From Polyangium sp. 6x1 (GTDB lineage: Bacteria; Myxococcota_A; Polyangia; Polyangiales; Polyangiaceae), in contig NZ_JARZHH010000011.1 of the NCBI RefSeq assembly GCF_029946515.1, positions 62,001 to 126,000 on the forward strand: a DNA stretch of 64,000 bases. Reading direction: 5' to 3'. The position numbers were made by a program, and so were the translations under genes. Below, piece after piece: positions 42,268 to 51,437 of this stretch (position 1 is its first letter; every line of letters starts with the position of its first letter). The notes under the pieces are model-generated. The model made no database searches. It saw only the letters and a list, made by a program, of their open reading frames with translations, and had not been told where the DNA came from.

Positions 42268-45200
42268 ATGAAGATCCTCGAGCGTCTCGGGAAGATCGGC
42301 ATCGCGTTTGCCACGTTCGCCATCGCCGCGTTTTTCGCGGTGCAGTTCGGGGCGGGCGGTCTGTGGCGCGGTTTCGAACCCGCGCTCGCCGTGACGGGCG
42401 GAGGCCCGACGGCGAAAGCGCCCTACGATCTGACGCGCCTCGAAGCCGTCAACGAGACGCTCAAGCTCATCCGCGACAAGTACGTCGAGCCAGGACGGGT
42501 CAAGCCGAAGGAGATGCTCCTGTCGGCGCTGAACTACGTCCAGCGTGACGTCGCCCAGGTGATCGTCGTGAACGACGATCCGAACGAGGTGACCGTCCGC
42601 GTCGAGACGGCGGAGAAGAAGTTCCGCATCGACAACGTGCAGGGCCCCTGGGACGTATCGGCGCGCCTGCGCGAGGTCTTCGCGTTCCTCCAGAAAAACC
42701 TGCGCGGCACCGAGGTCGATCTGCGCGAGGTCGAGTACGCGGCGTGCAACGGCATGCTGCACACGCTCGATCCGCACTCGGTCTTTTTGAGCCCCGAGGC
42801 CTACAAGGAGATGAACCTCTCCACGTCGGGCCATTTCGGCGGGCTCGGCATCGTCATCTCGATCCGCGATCAGGTCCTCACCGTGATCAACCCCATGCCG
42901 GAAACGCCGGCGGGGCGCGCGGGCATCAAGCGTCACGATCGGATCGTCAAGATCAACAACGAGTCGACGCTCAACATGCCGCTCGACGACGCCGTGCGAC
43001 GGCTGCGCGGCGACCCCGGGACGAAGGTCACGGTGTGGGTCACGCGCGACGGCGAACAAGGCTGGCAGACGCCGAAGCCCTACGAGCTCGTACGTGAGGT
43101 CATCAAGGTCCGCTCCGTCGAGTCGCGCCCGCTCGAGGCGTCGGGCATCGGCTACGTGCGCATCAAGAACTTCCAGGCGACGACGTCGACGGAGCTCGAC
43201 CTCGCCCTCGACGATTTGCGCACCAAGGGCTCGCTGAAGGGCCTCGTGCTCGATCTCCGCGGCAACCCCGGCGGCCTGCTCGATCAGGCCACGCGCGTCG
43301 CCGACAAGTTCCTCGCCGACGGCGTCATCGTCTCCACGGTCGGCGCCTCCGAGGGCCGCGACGAGAAGAAGGCCAAGGGCCCCGGCACCGAGCCTTCGTA
43401 CCCGATCGTCGTCCTCGTGAACGGCAACTCCGCCAGCGCGAGCGAGATCGTCGCGGGCGCGCTGAAGAACCACGATCGCGCGGTCATCGTCGGCGCGACG
43501 ACGTTCGGCAAGGGCAGCGTGCAGCTCGTCTTCCCCGACGTCACGCCAGAGAAGGCCGCGCTCAAGCTCACGATCGCGCAGTACCTCACGCCCGGCGACG
43601 TCTCGATCCAGGGCGTCGGCGTCACGCCCGACATCGAGCTCGATCCGATGACGGCCGACGACCTCGAGATGGATCTCACGATCCAGAAGGACGGCCTGCG
43701 CGAGCGTGATCTCTCGGCGCACCTGACGAACGGCAAGGCCCTCCCCGCGTCGAAGCCGCGCGAGGTCGTGCGCTACCAGCTCACGAGCGCCGAGCGCGAG
43801 GAGATGCGCGAGCGCGGCGGCGAGACCGACGACGACTTCCGCGTCGATTTCCCGATCCGCTTCGGGCGTGACCTCGCGCAGCGCCTGCCCCCCGGCGCCG
43901 CGCGGAACGCGCAGGTCGACGCCGCGCGCGACTACATCGAGAAGACGCGCAAGGACGAGCTCGACAAGGTCGCCGCGGAGCTGTCGAAGCTCGGCTACGA
44001 CTGGTCCGACGCGCCCGAGGGCGCGCAGGGCCCGGCGAAGAGCGACCTCGAAGTGAAGGTCGAGACCGACCGCCCGAACAACGAGGTGACGGCGGGCGAG
44101 CCGATGAACCTCTCGGTCACGGTGAAGAACAACGGCAAGCAGCCGATCTATCGCCTGCGCGCCTCCACCGAGAGCGACAGCGGCTACCTCGACGGCAAGG
44201 AGCTCGTCTTCGGCAAGATCGCGCCCGGCCAGAGCAAGACCTCGAAGGCGCCGCTCGGCTGGTGCGAGGTCGAGGGCCGCAAGATCGGCACGACGAAGCC
44301 GCGCCTCGCGAACCAGAAGCGCGTCTGCAAGATCCCGATGGACGCGCTGAGCCGCGCCGACGGCTTGAAGGTGAAGTTCGAGGCCGCCGGCGGCTTCGAG
44401 CCCCCGACCGCCGAGATTCGCCCGACGATCCGCGCGCTCGAGCGGCCGCTCTTCCAGTACGCCTACCAGATCGTCGACGACCGCAGCGGCAACGGCGACG
44501 GCCGCATCCAGCGCGGCGAGGGCATCTCGATGTACCTGACCGTGAAGAACGTCGGCAAGGGCCGCTCGTTCGAGACGCAGGCGAACATCGCGAACCTCTC
44601 GGGCGAGGGCCTGCTCTTGCGCGCCGGCCGGTTCGACATCTCGAACATGAACCCCGGCGACGTGCGCAAGGTGGTCTTCACCTTCGACGTGCAGCCCGAG
44701 CTGCAAGACAACGAGGCGACGCTGAGCCTGTCCGTCGGTGATCGCGACCTGCGCGAAGTCGCGACCGAAAAGGTGAAGATCCCCGTCGGCAACGGGATGA
44801 CGATCCCGAAGGCCTCGGGCACGGCGAAGGCCGGCCTGCAGGGCGCGACGTTGTTCGCGACGGCGGACGCGAACGGGCTCGTCTTCGGCAAGCTGCGGCC
44901 CGGCGAGACCGTGGGGATCCTGGGCAAAGCGGGCGACATGTACAAGGTCGACCTCGGCTCGAGCCGCTTCGCCTTCGTGCCCGTCGGCGAGACGACGCCG
45001 GGCAGCGGCGCGCCGTCCGTCACGCCCGCGTTCGATGACGTCTACTCGAAGGCGCCGCCCACGCTCGACGTGAGCGCCGCGGCCATCGCCACGCGCGACG
45101 ACAAGGTGAAGATCACGGGCGCCGCCTCGGATGCCGAGCGCTTGCTCGACCTCTACGTCTTCGTCGGCTCGCGCAAGCTCTACTACAAGTCGAACCGGGA

Positions 45201-45417
45201 CGGCGCCGACCCCAAGAAGGCGACGTTCGAGTTCGATGCGCCGCTCCGGCCGGGCGTGAACGTCATCACGGTCGTGGCGCGCGAGAACCCGGACACGACG
45301 ACGCGCCGCACGCTCGTCGTGCGCAAGGATGGGGCCGACGGCGCGATCCTGAAGACGCCGAAGACGGACGATCCGGTCGCCGAGTGGCTCGGCGAAGCGG
45401 CGCTCCCCGAGGATTGA
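42268..45417 (+). CDS. S41/CtpA-type carboxy-terminal processing protease with long C-terminal extension
   Basis: 1049 residues, more than twice a normal CtpA. A signal anchor occupies about 8-32. The N-terminal S41 part contains HTLDPHSVFLSP and SGHFGGLGI. A PDZ domain lies at about 185-270 (PMPETPAGRAGIKRHDRIVKIN). The protease core (about 290-480) has LDLRGNPGG, NGNSASASEIV with Ser390 and FGKGSVQ with Lys415; the 25-residue spacing fits the Ser/Lys dyad. The extension has Ig/CARDB-like folds (LSVTVKNNGKQPIYRLR; GNGDGRIQRGEGISMYLTVKN), a bacterial SH3-like segment (LVFGKLRPGETVGILGKAG) near 870-910, and a last beta domain. It is periplasmic and likely trims or degrades envelope proteins. 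Confidence 0.93.
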   Translation: MKILERLGKIGIAFATFAIAAFFAVQFGAGGLWRGFEPALAVTGGGPTAKAPYDLTRLEAVNETLKLIRDKYVEPGRVKPKEMLLSALNYVQRDVAQVIVVNDDPNEVTVRVETAEKKFRIDNVQGPWDVSARLREVFAFLQKNLRGTEVDLREVEYAACNGMLHTLDPHSVFLSPEAYKEMNLSTSGHFGGLGIVISIRDQVLTVINPMPETPAGRAGIKRHDRIVKINNESTLNMPLDDAVRRLRGDPGTKVTVWVTRDGEQGWQTPKPYELVREVIKVRSVESRPLEASGIGYVRIKNFQATTSTELDLALDDLRTKGSLKGLVLDLRGNPGGLLDQATRVADKFLADGVIVSTVGASEGRDEKKAKGPGTEPSYPIVVLVNGNSASASEIVAGALKNHDRAVIVGATTFGKGSVQLVFPDVTPEKAALKLTIAQYLTPGDVSIQGVGVTPDIELDPMTADDLEMDLTIQKDGLRERDLSAHLTNGKALPASKPREVVRYQLTSAEREEMRERGGETDDDFRVDFPIRFGRDLAQRLPPGAARNAQVDAARDYIEKTRKDELDKVAAELSKLGYDWSDAPEGAQGPAKSDLEVKVETDRPNNEVTAGEPMNLSVTVKNNGKQPIYRLRASTESDSGYLDGKELVFGKIAPGQSKTSKAPLGWCEVEGRKIGTTKPRLANQKRVCKIPMDALSRADGLKVKFEAAGGFEPPTAEIRPTIRALERPLFQYAYQIVDDRSGNGDGRIQRGEGISMYLTVKNVGKGRSFETQANIANLSGEGLLLRAGRFDISNMNPGDVRKVVFTFDVQPELQDNEATLSLSVGDRDLREVATEKVKIPVGNGMTIPKASGTAKAGLQGATLFATADANGLVFGKLRPGETVGILGKAGDMYKVDLGSSRFAFVPVGETTPGSGAPSVTPAFDDVYSKAPPTLDVSAAAIATRDDKVKITGAASDAERLLDLYVFVGSRKLYYKSNRDGADPKKATFEFDAPLRPGVNVITVVARENPDTTTRRTLVVRKDGADGAILKTPKTDDPVAEWLGEAALPED

Positions 45418-45451
45418 CCCCCGAGAATCACCCCGAGTACGTTGGTCTGTC

Positions 45452-45940
45452 GTGGGACTCCTAGCCTGGCTCGGCCTCAAGCGAGAGGACACGTATCCGA
45501 ACGTGGATGCGCTGCTGGCCGAGCTGCGTCGCGCCCTGCCTGACGACGAAAGCGTCCTGCTTCGTTACATCGCTGCGGTGGTCGTCCTGCTCGGCAAGGT
45601 CGCGGGCGTGGACGGCCGCCTCACCGAGGGCGAAGAGACGTCGCTCCGCGGCCTGCTCGCGCACATCGAGGGCCTGTCCCCCGAGGCGATCGAGGCCGTC
45701 ACGCGCGCCCTCAAGGGCAAGCTGCCGGAGCTCCGCGACGAGGAGCTCACGCTCTGCGTCCGCGAGCTCAAGACCCTCTGCGACGGCCGCGAGCGCGTCG
45801 AGGTCATTCGTTTGCTCGCGAAGGTCGCGGTGGCGGATGGAAGGCTCTCGCCCGCCGAGCGCGCGGAGCTGCACCACGTCGCCGCGGATCTCGGCGTGCC
45901 CGAGAGCGAGCTCGCCGCCGTCGAGGAAGAAGTCGGCTGA
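45452..45940 (+). CDS. TerB-family protein
   Basis: 162 residues from the GTG at 45452. The helical TerB/DjlA-like core shows the paired calcium/metal-type motifs KVAGVDGRLTEGEE and KVAVADGRLSPAERAEL, typical of TerB proteins. The name comes from tellurite-resistance clusters, but solitary TerB proteins like this one are cytoplasmic proteins of unknown role, possibly metal-sensing or membrane-associated. It follows the protease gene by 34 bases and probably shares its transcript. A strong hairpin follows immediately. Confidence 0.82.
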   Translation: MGLLAWLGLKREDTYPNVDALLAELRRALPDDESVLLRYIAAVVVLLGKVAGVDGRLTEGEETSLRGLLAHIEGLSPEAIEAVTRALKGKLPELRDEELTLCVRELKTLCDGRERVEVIRLLAKVAVADGRLSPAERAELHHVAADLGVPESELAAVEEEVG

Positions 45941-45943
45941 CTC

Positions 45944-45965
45944 CCCTCTCCCGAGAGGGAGAGGG
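45944..45965. terminator. Perfect 9-bp hairpin between convergent genes
   Basis: CCCTCTCCC (45944-45952) and GGGAGAGGG (45957-45965) flank a GAGA loop. The hairpin fills almost the whole gap between the TerB gene and the convergent membrane-protein gene. There is no T-run. The arm is similar to that of the nuo terminator at 14673-14706, so it may be a dispersed palindromic repeat used as terminator. Confidence 0.6.
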
Positions 45966-46241
45966 CTAGCCCTTCGCGCTTCGCGCCGCGCGTTGTTTCA
46001 TCGCCGTAAGGGCGACGAACAGGACGAACGTCACGGCCCCGCCGACCGCGATGAACATCCCCGCGTTGAACACGTAGTGCAGGTCGCGCGCTCCACCGAG
46101 GCCCATCACGAAGATACCGAACAGCGCGAGGCCGGCGCCGATCACCGGATCGGGCCCCTCCGCCTTCCTCGTGTCGAGCGCTTCCCCGGCCTCTTCCTCG
46201 TCGCCGCCGGTCCCGTGCAGCCCGTCTGCGCTCTCGTCCAT
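45966..46241 (-). CDS. Small two-helix membrane protein
   Basis: 91 residues from the ATG at 46241, with GGAAGG five bases upstream. An acidic N-terminal third is followed by two membrane helices (about 35-52, VIGAGLALFGIFVMGLGG, and 58-80, VFNAGMFIAVGGAVTFVLFVALTA) and a short basic tail. It would sit in the inner membrane with the basic tail probably inside. No family recognised. It is divergent from hemD. Confidence 0.7.
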   Translation of the reverse strand: MDESADGLHGTGGDEEEAGEALDTRKAEGPDPVIGAGLALFGIFVMGLGGARDLHYVFNAGMFIAVGGAVTFVLFVALTAMKQRAARSAKG

Positions 46242-46324
46242 GCGCACCTTCCTTGCTCGATCCGAGTCTAGCGCAGACTCGGCGATCCACGAAGCGCTGG
46301 CGGCCCGAGCCTCGCGGGCGCACG

Positions 46325-47182
46325 ATGGCCCACGTGTCTCCCGGTCCTGCCTCCTTCGGCGGCCGCCTGGTCGTCTCCTTCGAGAGCCGGCGCGCGCCCG
46401 AGATGGCCTCGCTCGTCGAGCGGCACGGCGGCACGCCCGTCCGCGCGCCTGCGCTCCGGGAGGTCGGTCTCGACGCGCCCGAGGGCGCCCTCGCGTTCGC
46501 CGAGGCCCTCGCCGCGGGCACGATCGACGTCGTCGTCCTCATGACCGGCGTCGGCGTGCGCGGCCTCGTCGATGCGGTCGCGCCCGTCCTCGATCGGCCC
46601 GCGTTCGCCGCGGCGCTCGCCCGTGGGACCGTCGTCGCGCGTGGCCCGAAGCCCGCTGTCGCGCTGCGTGAGCTCGGCGTGACCGACTTCGTCACGGTCG
46701 CCGCGCCGAACAGCCATCGCGAGGTCCTCTCCGCGCTCGATGCACGAGGCCCGCTCGTGGGCAAGCGCGTCGCCGTGCAGGAGTACGGCGCTCCGAACAC
46801 CGCGCTCCACGAGGGCCTTTTGGCGCGTGGAGCCGAGGTCCTGCCCGTCTCCGTCTATCGTTACGCCTTGCCCGAGGACACGGCGCCGCTCCGCAGCGCG
46901 CTCCATGGGATCGCGACCGGCGCGATCCCGATCGCCCTCTTCACGAGCCGCGCGCAGGTCGAGCATGCGCTGCTCGTCGCGGCCGAGGAGGGGATCGCCG
47001 ACGCTGTTCGGGAAGCGCTCGGGCGCGGCCTCCTTGGATCGATTGGCCCTGTCTGCTCGGAAGCGCTCCGGCAGGAAGGCCTTGGCCCCGACGTCGAGCC
47101 GGAGCATTCCAAGATGGGCCACCTCGTCAAGGAGGCGGCGAATCGTGCCGACGAGATCCTCGCGCGAAAGGGCCGCCCGTAA
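46325..47182 (+). CDS. hemD: Uroporphyrinogen-III synthase family protein
   Basis: 285 residues of the two-lobed HemD fold, which cyclises hydroxymethylbilane to uroporphyrinogen III for haem, sirohaem and cobalamin. Evidence: the start GGRLVVSFESRRAPEMASLV with APALREV, VVLMTGVGVRGL, RGTVVARGPKPAVALRELG, VAVQEYGAPN, and the C-terminal ALFTSRAQVEHAL with SIGPVCSEALRQEGLGPDVEPEHSK. Sequence conservation in this family is weak, but the order of these blocks is clear. No other haem gene adjoins. The stop codon lies inside the terminator stem-loop. Confidence 0.85.
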   Translation: MAHVSPGPASFGGRLVVSFESRRAPEMASLVERHGGTPVRAPALREVGLDAPEGALAFAEALAAGTIDVVVLMTGVGVRGLVDAVAPVLDRPAFAAALARGTVVARGPKPAVALRELGVTDFVTVAAPNSHREVLSALDARGPLVGKRVAVQEYGAPNTALHEGLLARGAEVLPVSVYRYALPEDTAPLRSALHGIATGAIPIALFTSRAQVEHALLVAAEEGIADAVREALGRGLLGSIGPVCSEALRQEGLGPDVEPEHSKMGHLVKEAANRADEILARKGRP

Positions 47183-47201
47183 CGCGGGGCGCGGCCTTTT
47201 T
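47171..47201 (+). terminator. Rho-independent terminator of hemD
   Basis: GGCCGC (47171-47176) pairs with GCGGCC (47191-47196) and is followed by TTTTT (47197-47201). The hemD stop codon is in the loop. It separates hemD from the convergent lipoprotein gene ending at 47204. Confidence 0.6.
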
Positions 47202-47203
47202 GC

Positions 47204-47950
47204 TCACTCGTAATCTTCGTAATCGCTGCGGGCGACCTGGGGATCCTTGCCCGACTTCGTCTCGACCACGTGTCCGACGTTCACGACCTCGGCGCGATAA
47301 ATGACCGAGCCGTCCTCGGCCGCGATCTCGCCGGAGAGGTCGCCCCAGGGGAATTTGTCGCTCACGACCGTGGTGAGCGTCGCCTTTTTCTCGCCGATCT
47401 TCACGCGGAAGCTCGTGCGCTTCGCGGGCAGCAAGTCGTTGCCCATCACGGCGACCACGTGCTCCGAGCCGAGGGCCGCCTCGTTCTCGTCGGCGACGAC
47501 CATCGTCTTCGCCATCAGCGCCTCGTATTCGTCGACGCCGGCCGGGACGAGCTTGCCTTTTTCGATGCGGTGGACCGAGAGCACCTCGCCGCGCGTCTCG
47601 GCCGCGTCGCTCAGGCGCACGCGCAGCTCGCTCGTCGCCTTGCCTTCTTCCAGGATGAAATCGATCACGAGCGCATTCTTCTCGCGGGCCACGACGCGCT
47701 CGGTGAGCGTGACGGGCGCCTTCTGGAAGCTGCCCGAGAATCGATACACCACGTAATCGCCGACGTCGCGGCGCCCCTCCTCGGCCGGCTCCTCTGCGGC
47801 CTCGGGTTCGGCCTTCGCGACCGTCTCTTTTTCCACGGCGACGGCCGCAGGCGCCGGCTTTTCCGGGGCGAGCGCTTGCGTACGGACCGCGGCTTTGCCG
47901 CAGCCCATGGCGAGGAGCGATACGAGGGCGGGGAGCAGGATCCGATTCAT
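47204..47950 (-). CDS. Lipoprotein of unknown function
   Basis: 248 residues from the ATG at 47950. The signal MNRILLPALVSLLAMGCGK ends in a good lipobox (LAMGC), so it is lipid-anchored. An Ala/Glu/Pro/Lys-rich linker (about 20-60) precedes a beta-rich domain of about 185 residues (VGDYVVYRFSGSFQKAPVTL, TSFRVKIGEKKATLTTVV). I recognise no family. Two further ATGs (47956, 47965) lie slightly upstream. It stands alone. Confidence 0.75.
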   Translation of the reverse strand: MNRILLPALVSLLAMGCGKAAVRTQALAPEKPAPAAVAVEKETVAKAEPEAAEEPAEEGRRDVGDYVVYRFSGSFQKAPVTLTERVVAREKNALVIDFILEEGKATSELRVRLSDAAETRGEVLSVHRIEKGKLVPAGVDEYEALMAKTMVVADENEAALGSEHVVAVMGNDLLPAKRTSFRVKIGEKKATLTTVVSDKFPWGDLSGEIAAEDGSVIYRAEVVNVGHVVETKSGKDPQVARSDYEDYE

Positions 47951-48223
47951 GCGCATCGGGTACAACCGCCGGGCGGATCGGGACCAGTTTTGTGCAATCC
48001 ATCGATCGCCGCCGGTTGGTCCCCTCGACCTGGGTCAACGCAGATCCACCCTGGGGCATCTGTCATCCACCCCATCGCAGCGGGGACGTCCTCGGGGCCT
48101 CGTTCGTACGGCTCGGGTGCAAACACACAGGCGGAGCGGATGGCGCAGGGCGTGCAAGAGCATTTGGGGCTTCTCGCCGCTCGGCGACTCGGCCATTCTC
48201 GACTCATGGGCATCCTTGCGACG

Positions 48224-49426
48224 ATGAAACCGAAACAGCAATACTTTCGAGCCATTGCCATCGGCCTTGGGGCGCTCGCGGTCGCGGCTTCCACCGCCTT
48301 CGCCGGCTGCGTCGAGGCGCCGTCCGGCCTCGCGCCCACCCCCACGGGCGGCGGCACGGGTGGTGGTGGTCCCACGGACGCGGGGCTCGTCGTCACCAGC
48401 GGGCGGGATCTTTTCGAGTCCATGCAGGCGGACCTGATGAACGCCTGTGGCCTTTGTCACGACGTCGCCGGGCTCGCGGACACGCCGTTCCTCGCGGGTC
48501 CGGATCGTTATCAATCGTTCGCGAGCTGGCCGGGCATCGTCGCGACGGACCCGCAGCACAGCCTCTTGCTCACGTATGCAATGACGGGCAAGGGGCATAG
48601 CGGGACGAACCTCGATTCGCCGGCGCTCCAGAACACGCTCTTGCCGAAGGTGAAGGCGTGGCTCGCGCAGGAGGCGAAGAACTTCACGGAGCCGCCGCCG
48701 GCGGCGGGCCCGCACATCGATCCGTTCGTGCCCATCATGGGCTTCAATGCGATCTACCTCGGCGCGCTCGGGCCCGAATTCGAGGGCATGGCCGTCACGT
48801 TCCAGGCCGACGTGCTCGCGGAGACCACGCTCGAGCTCACGAACATCGAATTGCACCCGACCTCGAAGACGGGCGTGAAGATCGTCCACCCGCTCTGGGT
48901 CGTGCACCCGCTCGGCAAGGATCCGAATCCGGATCCGGTCGACAGCTTCTCGAACGTGGACACGATTTTCCAGGCCGGCGAATCCGGTGCGCTCGGCCCC
49001 GGCACGCTGATTCTCGTGAACTGGTCGAAGGAAGCGAAGCTCTCGCTCGCGTTCGAGCTCATCGAGAAATACGAGCCGGCGTCGCCGGACGCGGGCGACG
49101 GCGGCACGCCCACGGGCGGCTGCAAGGACGTGAACTCGTTCAACACGAACGCGAAGCAGCGCTTCGACATCTGCCTGAATTGCCACGGCGGTGGCAATGG
49201 TCAGGCCACATCGTCGGTCGACATGACGACGCTCAACAGCGACCCGGCGAAGGCCTGCGGGCAAATCAAGAATCGTATCAACGTGAACGATCCGCCCTCG
49301 AGCCAGCTCTTCGTCGTGACAAACCCCGGCGGGAATGCCGCACACCCGTTCAAATTCGCCGGGCAAGCAGGCGCATTTAATACCTTCCGCGACAACGTAT
49401 CCTTGTGGATCGCAGCGGAGAAATAA
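48224..49426 (+). CDS. Exported c-type cytochrome-like lipoprotein with two CxxCH motifs
   Basis: 400 residues from the ATG at 48224 (48206 also possible). The signal MKPKQQYFRAIAIGLGALAV ends at AFAGC, an acceptable lipobox. A Gly/Thr/Pro linker is followed by a first haem motif CGLCH (about residue 75) and, near the C-terminus, a second, CLNCH. The region between them is a beta-rich domain (about 165-300) that I cannot name. The protein would bind one or two haems on the periplasmic side. It is the first gene of a four-gene operon (gaps 23, 28 and 10 bases). Confidence 0.8.
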   Translation: MKPKQQYFRAIAIGLGALAVAASTAFAGCVEAPSGLAPTPTGGGTGGGGPTDAGLVVTSGRDLFESMQADLMNACGLCHDVAGLADTPFLAGPDRYQSFASWPGIVATDPQHSLLLTYAMTGKGHSGTNLDSPALQNTLLPKVKAWLAQEAKNFTEPPPAAGPHIDPFVPIMGFNAIYLGALGPEFEGMAVTFQADVLAETTLELTNIELHPTSKTGVKIVHPLWVVHPLGKDPNPDPVDSFSNVDTIFQAGESGALGPGTLILVNWSKEAKLSLAFELIEKYEPASPDAGDGGTPTGGCKDVNSFNTNAKQRFDICLNCHGGGNGQATSSVDMTTLNSDPAKACGQIKNRINVNDPPSSQLFVVTNPGGNAAHPFKFAGQAGAFNTFRDNVSLWIAAEK

Positions 49427-49449
49427 AGAGGACGAAAGGTAGGCGGCCC

Positions 49450-50652
49450 ATGAAGCGGACCAGAATGCTCACCTTGCTCGCCGCGCTCGCGGCGGGCGCG
49501 TGCTCAAGCTCGGGGCCCAGTAGCCTCGAGCCGCCGCCGGGAGGCGATACGCCCGGCGGAAACACCGACCCGGCTGGCGGCGGGAACACCCCCGACCCCG
49601 AGGCGCCCCCGATCCCGGACAAGACCGTGCTCGACGACCGGGTCACGAGTTATGCGGAGGCCCTGCGCACGGCGTCGCTGAAGCTCGTGCGAAACCTCCC
49701 GACGCTCCAGCAGATCAAGAACGTCGAGACCGCGACGGACCAGCGCGCCGCGTACGAGGCCGAAATCGACGCGATGCTCGCCGATCAGCGTTTCACGGCG
49801 CGCATGATCAAATGGTGGCGCGATACGATGCGCCAGGGCGGCGGCGCACAGGACAACAAGCCGAGCCGCGATACTGCGCCCGTCTTCGCGACGCGCGTGA
49901 TGATCGAGGACAAGCCCTACACCGATCTCTTCACGGCCACCACGAACACCTGTCCGACGTACGACGGCGCGACGAACACGTTCACCGACGGCAATTGCGA
50001 CAACGGCGTCCCCACGCACGCCGGCGTGCTCACGAACCCCGGCGTCATGATGCAGTTCTACGGCAACATGGCGTTCCGGCGCGTGCGCTGGGTGCAGGAG
50101 ATCTTCGTCTGCACGAAGTTCCCGGCCGAATACGCGGCGCAGCCGACGCAGGTCAACGGCGCCGATTTCACCGGCCCCTGGCCCTTCGAATCGGTCGCGA
50201 CGGCCCCGATCAATTTCCAGGACACGTCGTCCGTCGTCTGCGCGAACTGCCACGTGACGATCAACCGCGTCGCGCCGCTCTTCGCGAACTTCAACATGAA
50301 CGGGCAATGGATGAACGACAGCCAGGTCGAGACCCCGACCGTGCCCGATCCGCAGAAGACGGTCCTCTCCCACTGGCTCCGGAATGGCGAGGGCACGGCG
50401 TGGCGCTTCGGCCAGCCCGTCGCGGATCTGCCCGCGCTCGGCCAGGCCATGGCCGCGGACAAGGACGTTCAAGATTGCGCCGTGGCGCGCATGTACAATT
50501 TCGCGATGTCGAAGGAAGACATCGTCTCCGATCTCGCGACGGTGCCGCCCGAGGTCCTCGCGCCGTTCGTCGATGATTTCCTCGCGAATGGCATGAACCT
50601 GAAGAAGACGCTGCGCACGATCCTGCTCAGCGACGACTTCACCAAGTTCTAG
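49450..50652 (+). CDS. Lipoprotein with DUF1549/DUF1588-like and CxxCH elements
   Basis: 400 residues. A lipoprotein signal (MKRTRMLTLLAALAAGAC) leads into a Gly/Pro/Asp-rich linker. Residues about 65-130 (VRNLPTLQQIKNVE, AMLADQRFTARMIKWWRDTM) resemble the DUF1549 start of planctomycete-type cytochrome proteins. CANCHVTINRVAPLFANFN near residue 264 matches the DUF1588 haem-like block CxxCH..iDP...EnFD. The C-terminus (GMNLKKTLRTILLSDDFTKF) resembles DUF1585/1553 tails. These families are known from sequence only; redox function is inferred from CxxCH. Second gene of the operon. Confidence 0.75.
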   Translation: MKRTRMLTLLAALAAGACSSSGPSSLEPPPGGDTPGGNTDPAGGGNTPDPEAPPIPDKTVLDDRVTSYAEALRTASLKLVRNLPTLQQIKNVETATDQRAAYEAEIDAMLADQRFTARMIKWWRDTMRQGGGAQDNKPSRDTAPVFATRVMIEDKPYTDLFTATTNTCPTYDGATNTFTDGNCDNGVPTHAGVLTNPGVMMQFYGNMAFRRVRWVQEIFVCTKFPAEYAAQPTQVNGADFTGPWPFESVATAPINFQDTSSVVCANCHVTINRVAPLFANFNMNGQWMNDSQVETPTVPDPQKTVLSHWLRNGEGTAWRFGQPVADLPALGQAMAADKDVQDCAVARMYNFAMSKEDIVSDLATVPPEVLAPFVDDFLANGMNLKKTLRTILLSDDFTKF

Positions 50653-50680
50653 GCGCATGCGGAAAGAAAGGAGAGAGACC

Positions 50681-51427
50681 ATGAATCGCATCATCTCGAC
50701 GTTCCTCCGCGGCGCACCCCTTGCCCTCGTCGCGGGCATCTTCGCGACGGCCTGCGTGCAGGAGCCGCCGTCCGGAAACCTCTCGCGGCCGGCCCCCGTC
50801 ATCGACGATCCGACCACGGACTTCGAAAACCAGCCCGGCGTCTTCGCGGGCGACGAGGACAACACGCACAGCCACATGGGCGACCTCGGCGATGGCGTGT
50901 TCAAGGATCCTTTCGAGGTCCTCGCGCAGCGCCAGGAAGAGGGCCCGCCGGAGGTGCGCACGCGCCTGCATTCGTGCCAGAAGCTGCAAAACACGGCGCT
51001 GCAAAACGTGCTCATCTCGCTCGGCGTGAACATCGACGCGACGGCGCAGGTGCCCACCGCGGGCCAGCTCTTCAAGGCCGGCGGCGGCGCGCTCGGCGCG
51101 GCGAGCTACGACGCCCGCGTCGGCGAGGCGGTCGTGTGGAGCGCGGCCGGCGCGGCGAAGCTCTTCGACATCTTCGTGCAAGCGGCGCCCGAGATCATCG
51201 CGAACCTGCCGAACGTCGACCAATGCAAGGTCAACGGCGTCGGGACCGAGATGTTCGACGCGAACAACCAGTGCAACCGGGACGCCATCGCCTGCATCAC
51301 GGGTCGCCCCGCGACCGACTCGCACGTCGCGATCTGCAACAAGGTCGTGACGAGCGCCTCCGATGTGGAAAAAGGCAAGCGCATCGCTGTCGGTACGATG
51401 ATGGCCGCAGCCCATTCGTGCGAGTGA
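50681..51427 (+). CDS. Lipoprotein of unknown function (operon partner)
   Basis: 248 residues from the ATG at 50681, with AAGGAG upstream. The signal MNRIISTFLRGAPLALVAGI ends at FATAC, a lipobox. The mature protein has several cysteines (for example CQKLQ, QCKVNG, QCNRDAIACITG, ICNKV) spaced as if for disulphides, and no CxxCH. It is mostly helical. I recognise no family. The position between a DUF1588-like lipoprotein and a DUF1501-like protein suggests it belongs to the same periplasmic complex. Confidence 0.72.
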   Translation: MNRIISTFLRGAPLALVAGIFATACVQEPPSGNLSRPAPVIDDPTTDFENQPGVFAGDEDNTHSHMGDLGDGVFKDPFEVLAQRQEEGPPEVRTRLHSCQKLQNTALQNVLISLGVNIDATAQVPTAGQLFKAGGGALGAASYDARVGEAVVWSAAGAAKLFDIFVQAAPEIIANLPNVDQCKVNGVGTEMFDANNQCNRDAIACITGRPATDSHVAICNKVVTSASDVEKGKRIAVGTMMAAAHSCE

Positions 51428-51437
51428 GGAGGAGACC

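Noticed and set aside
42250-45492. 1080-codon open frame on the - strand opposite the S41 protease
   Set aside because: Translation is Arg/Leu/Asp repeats typical of antisense frames in GC-rich DNA; the + strand has catalytic motifs.
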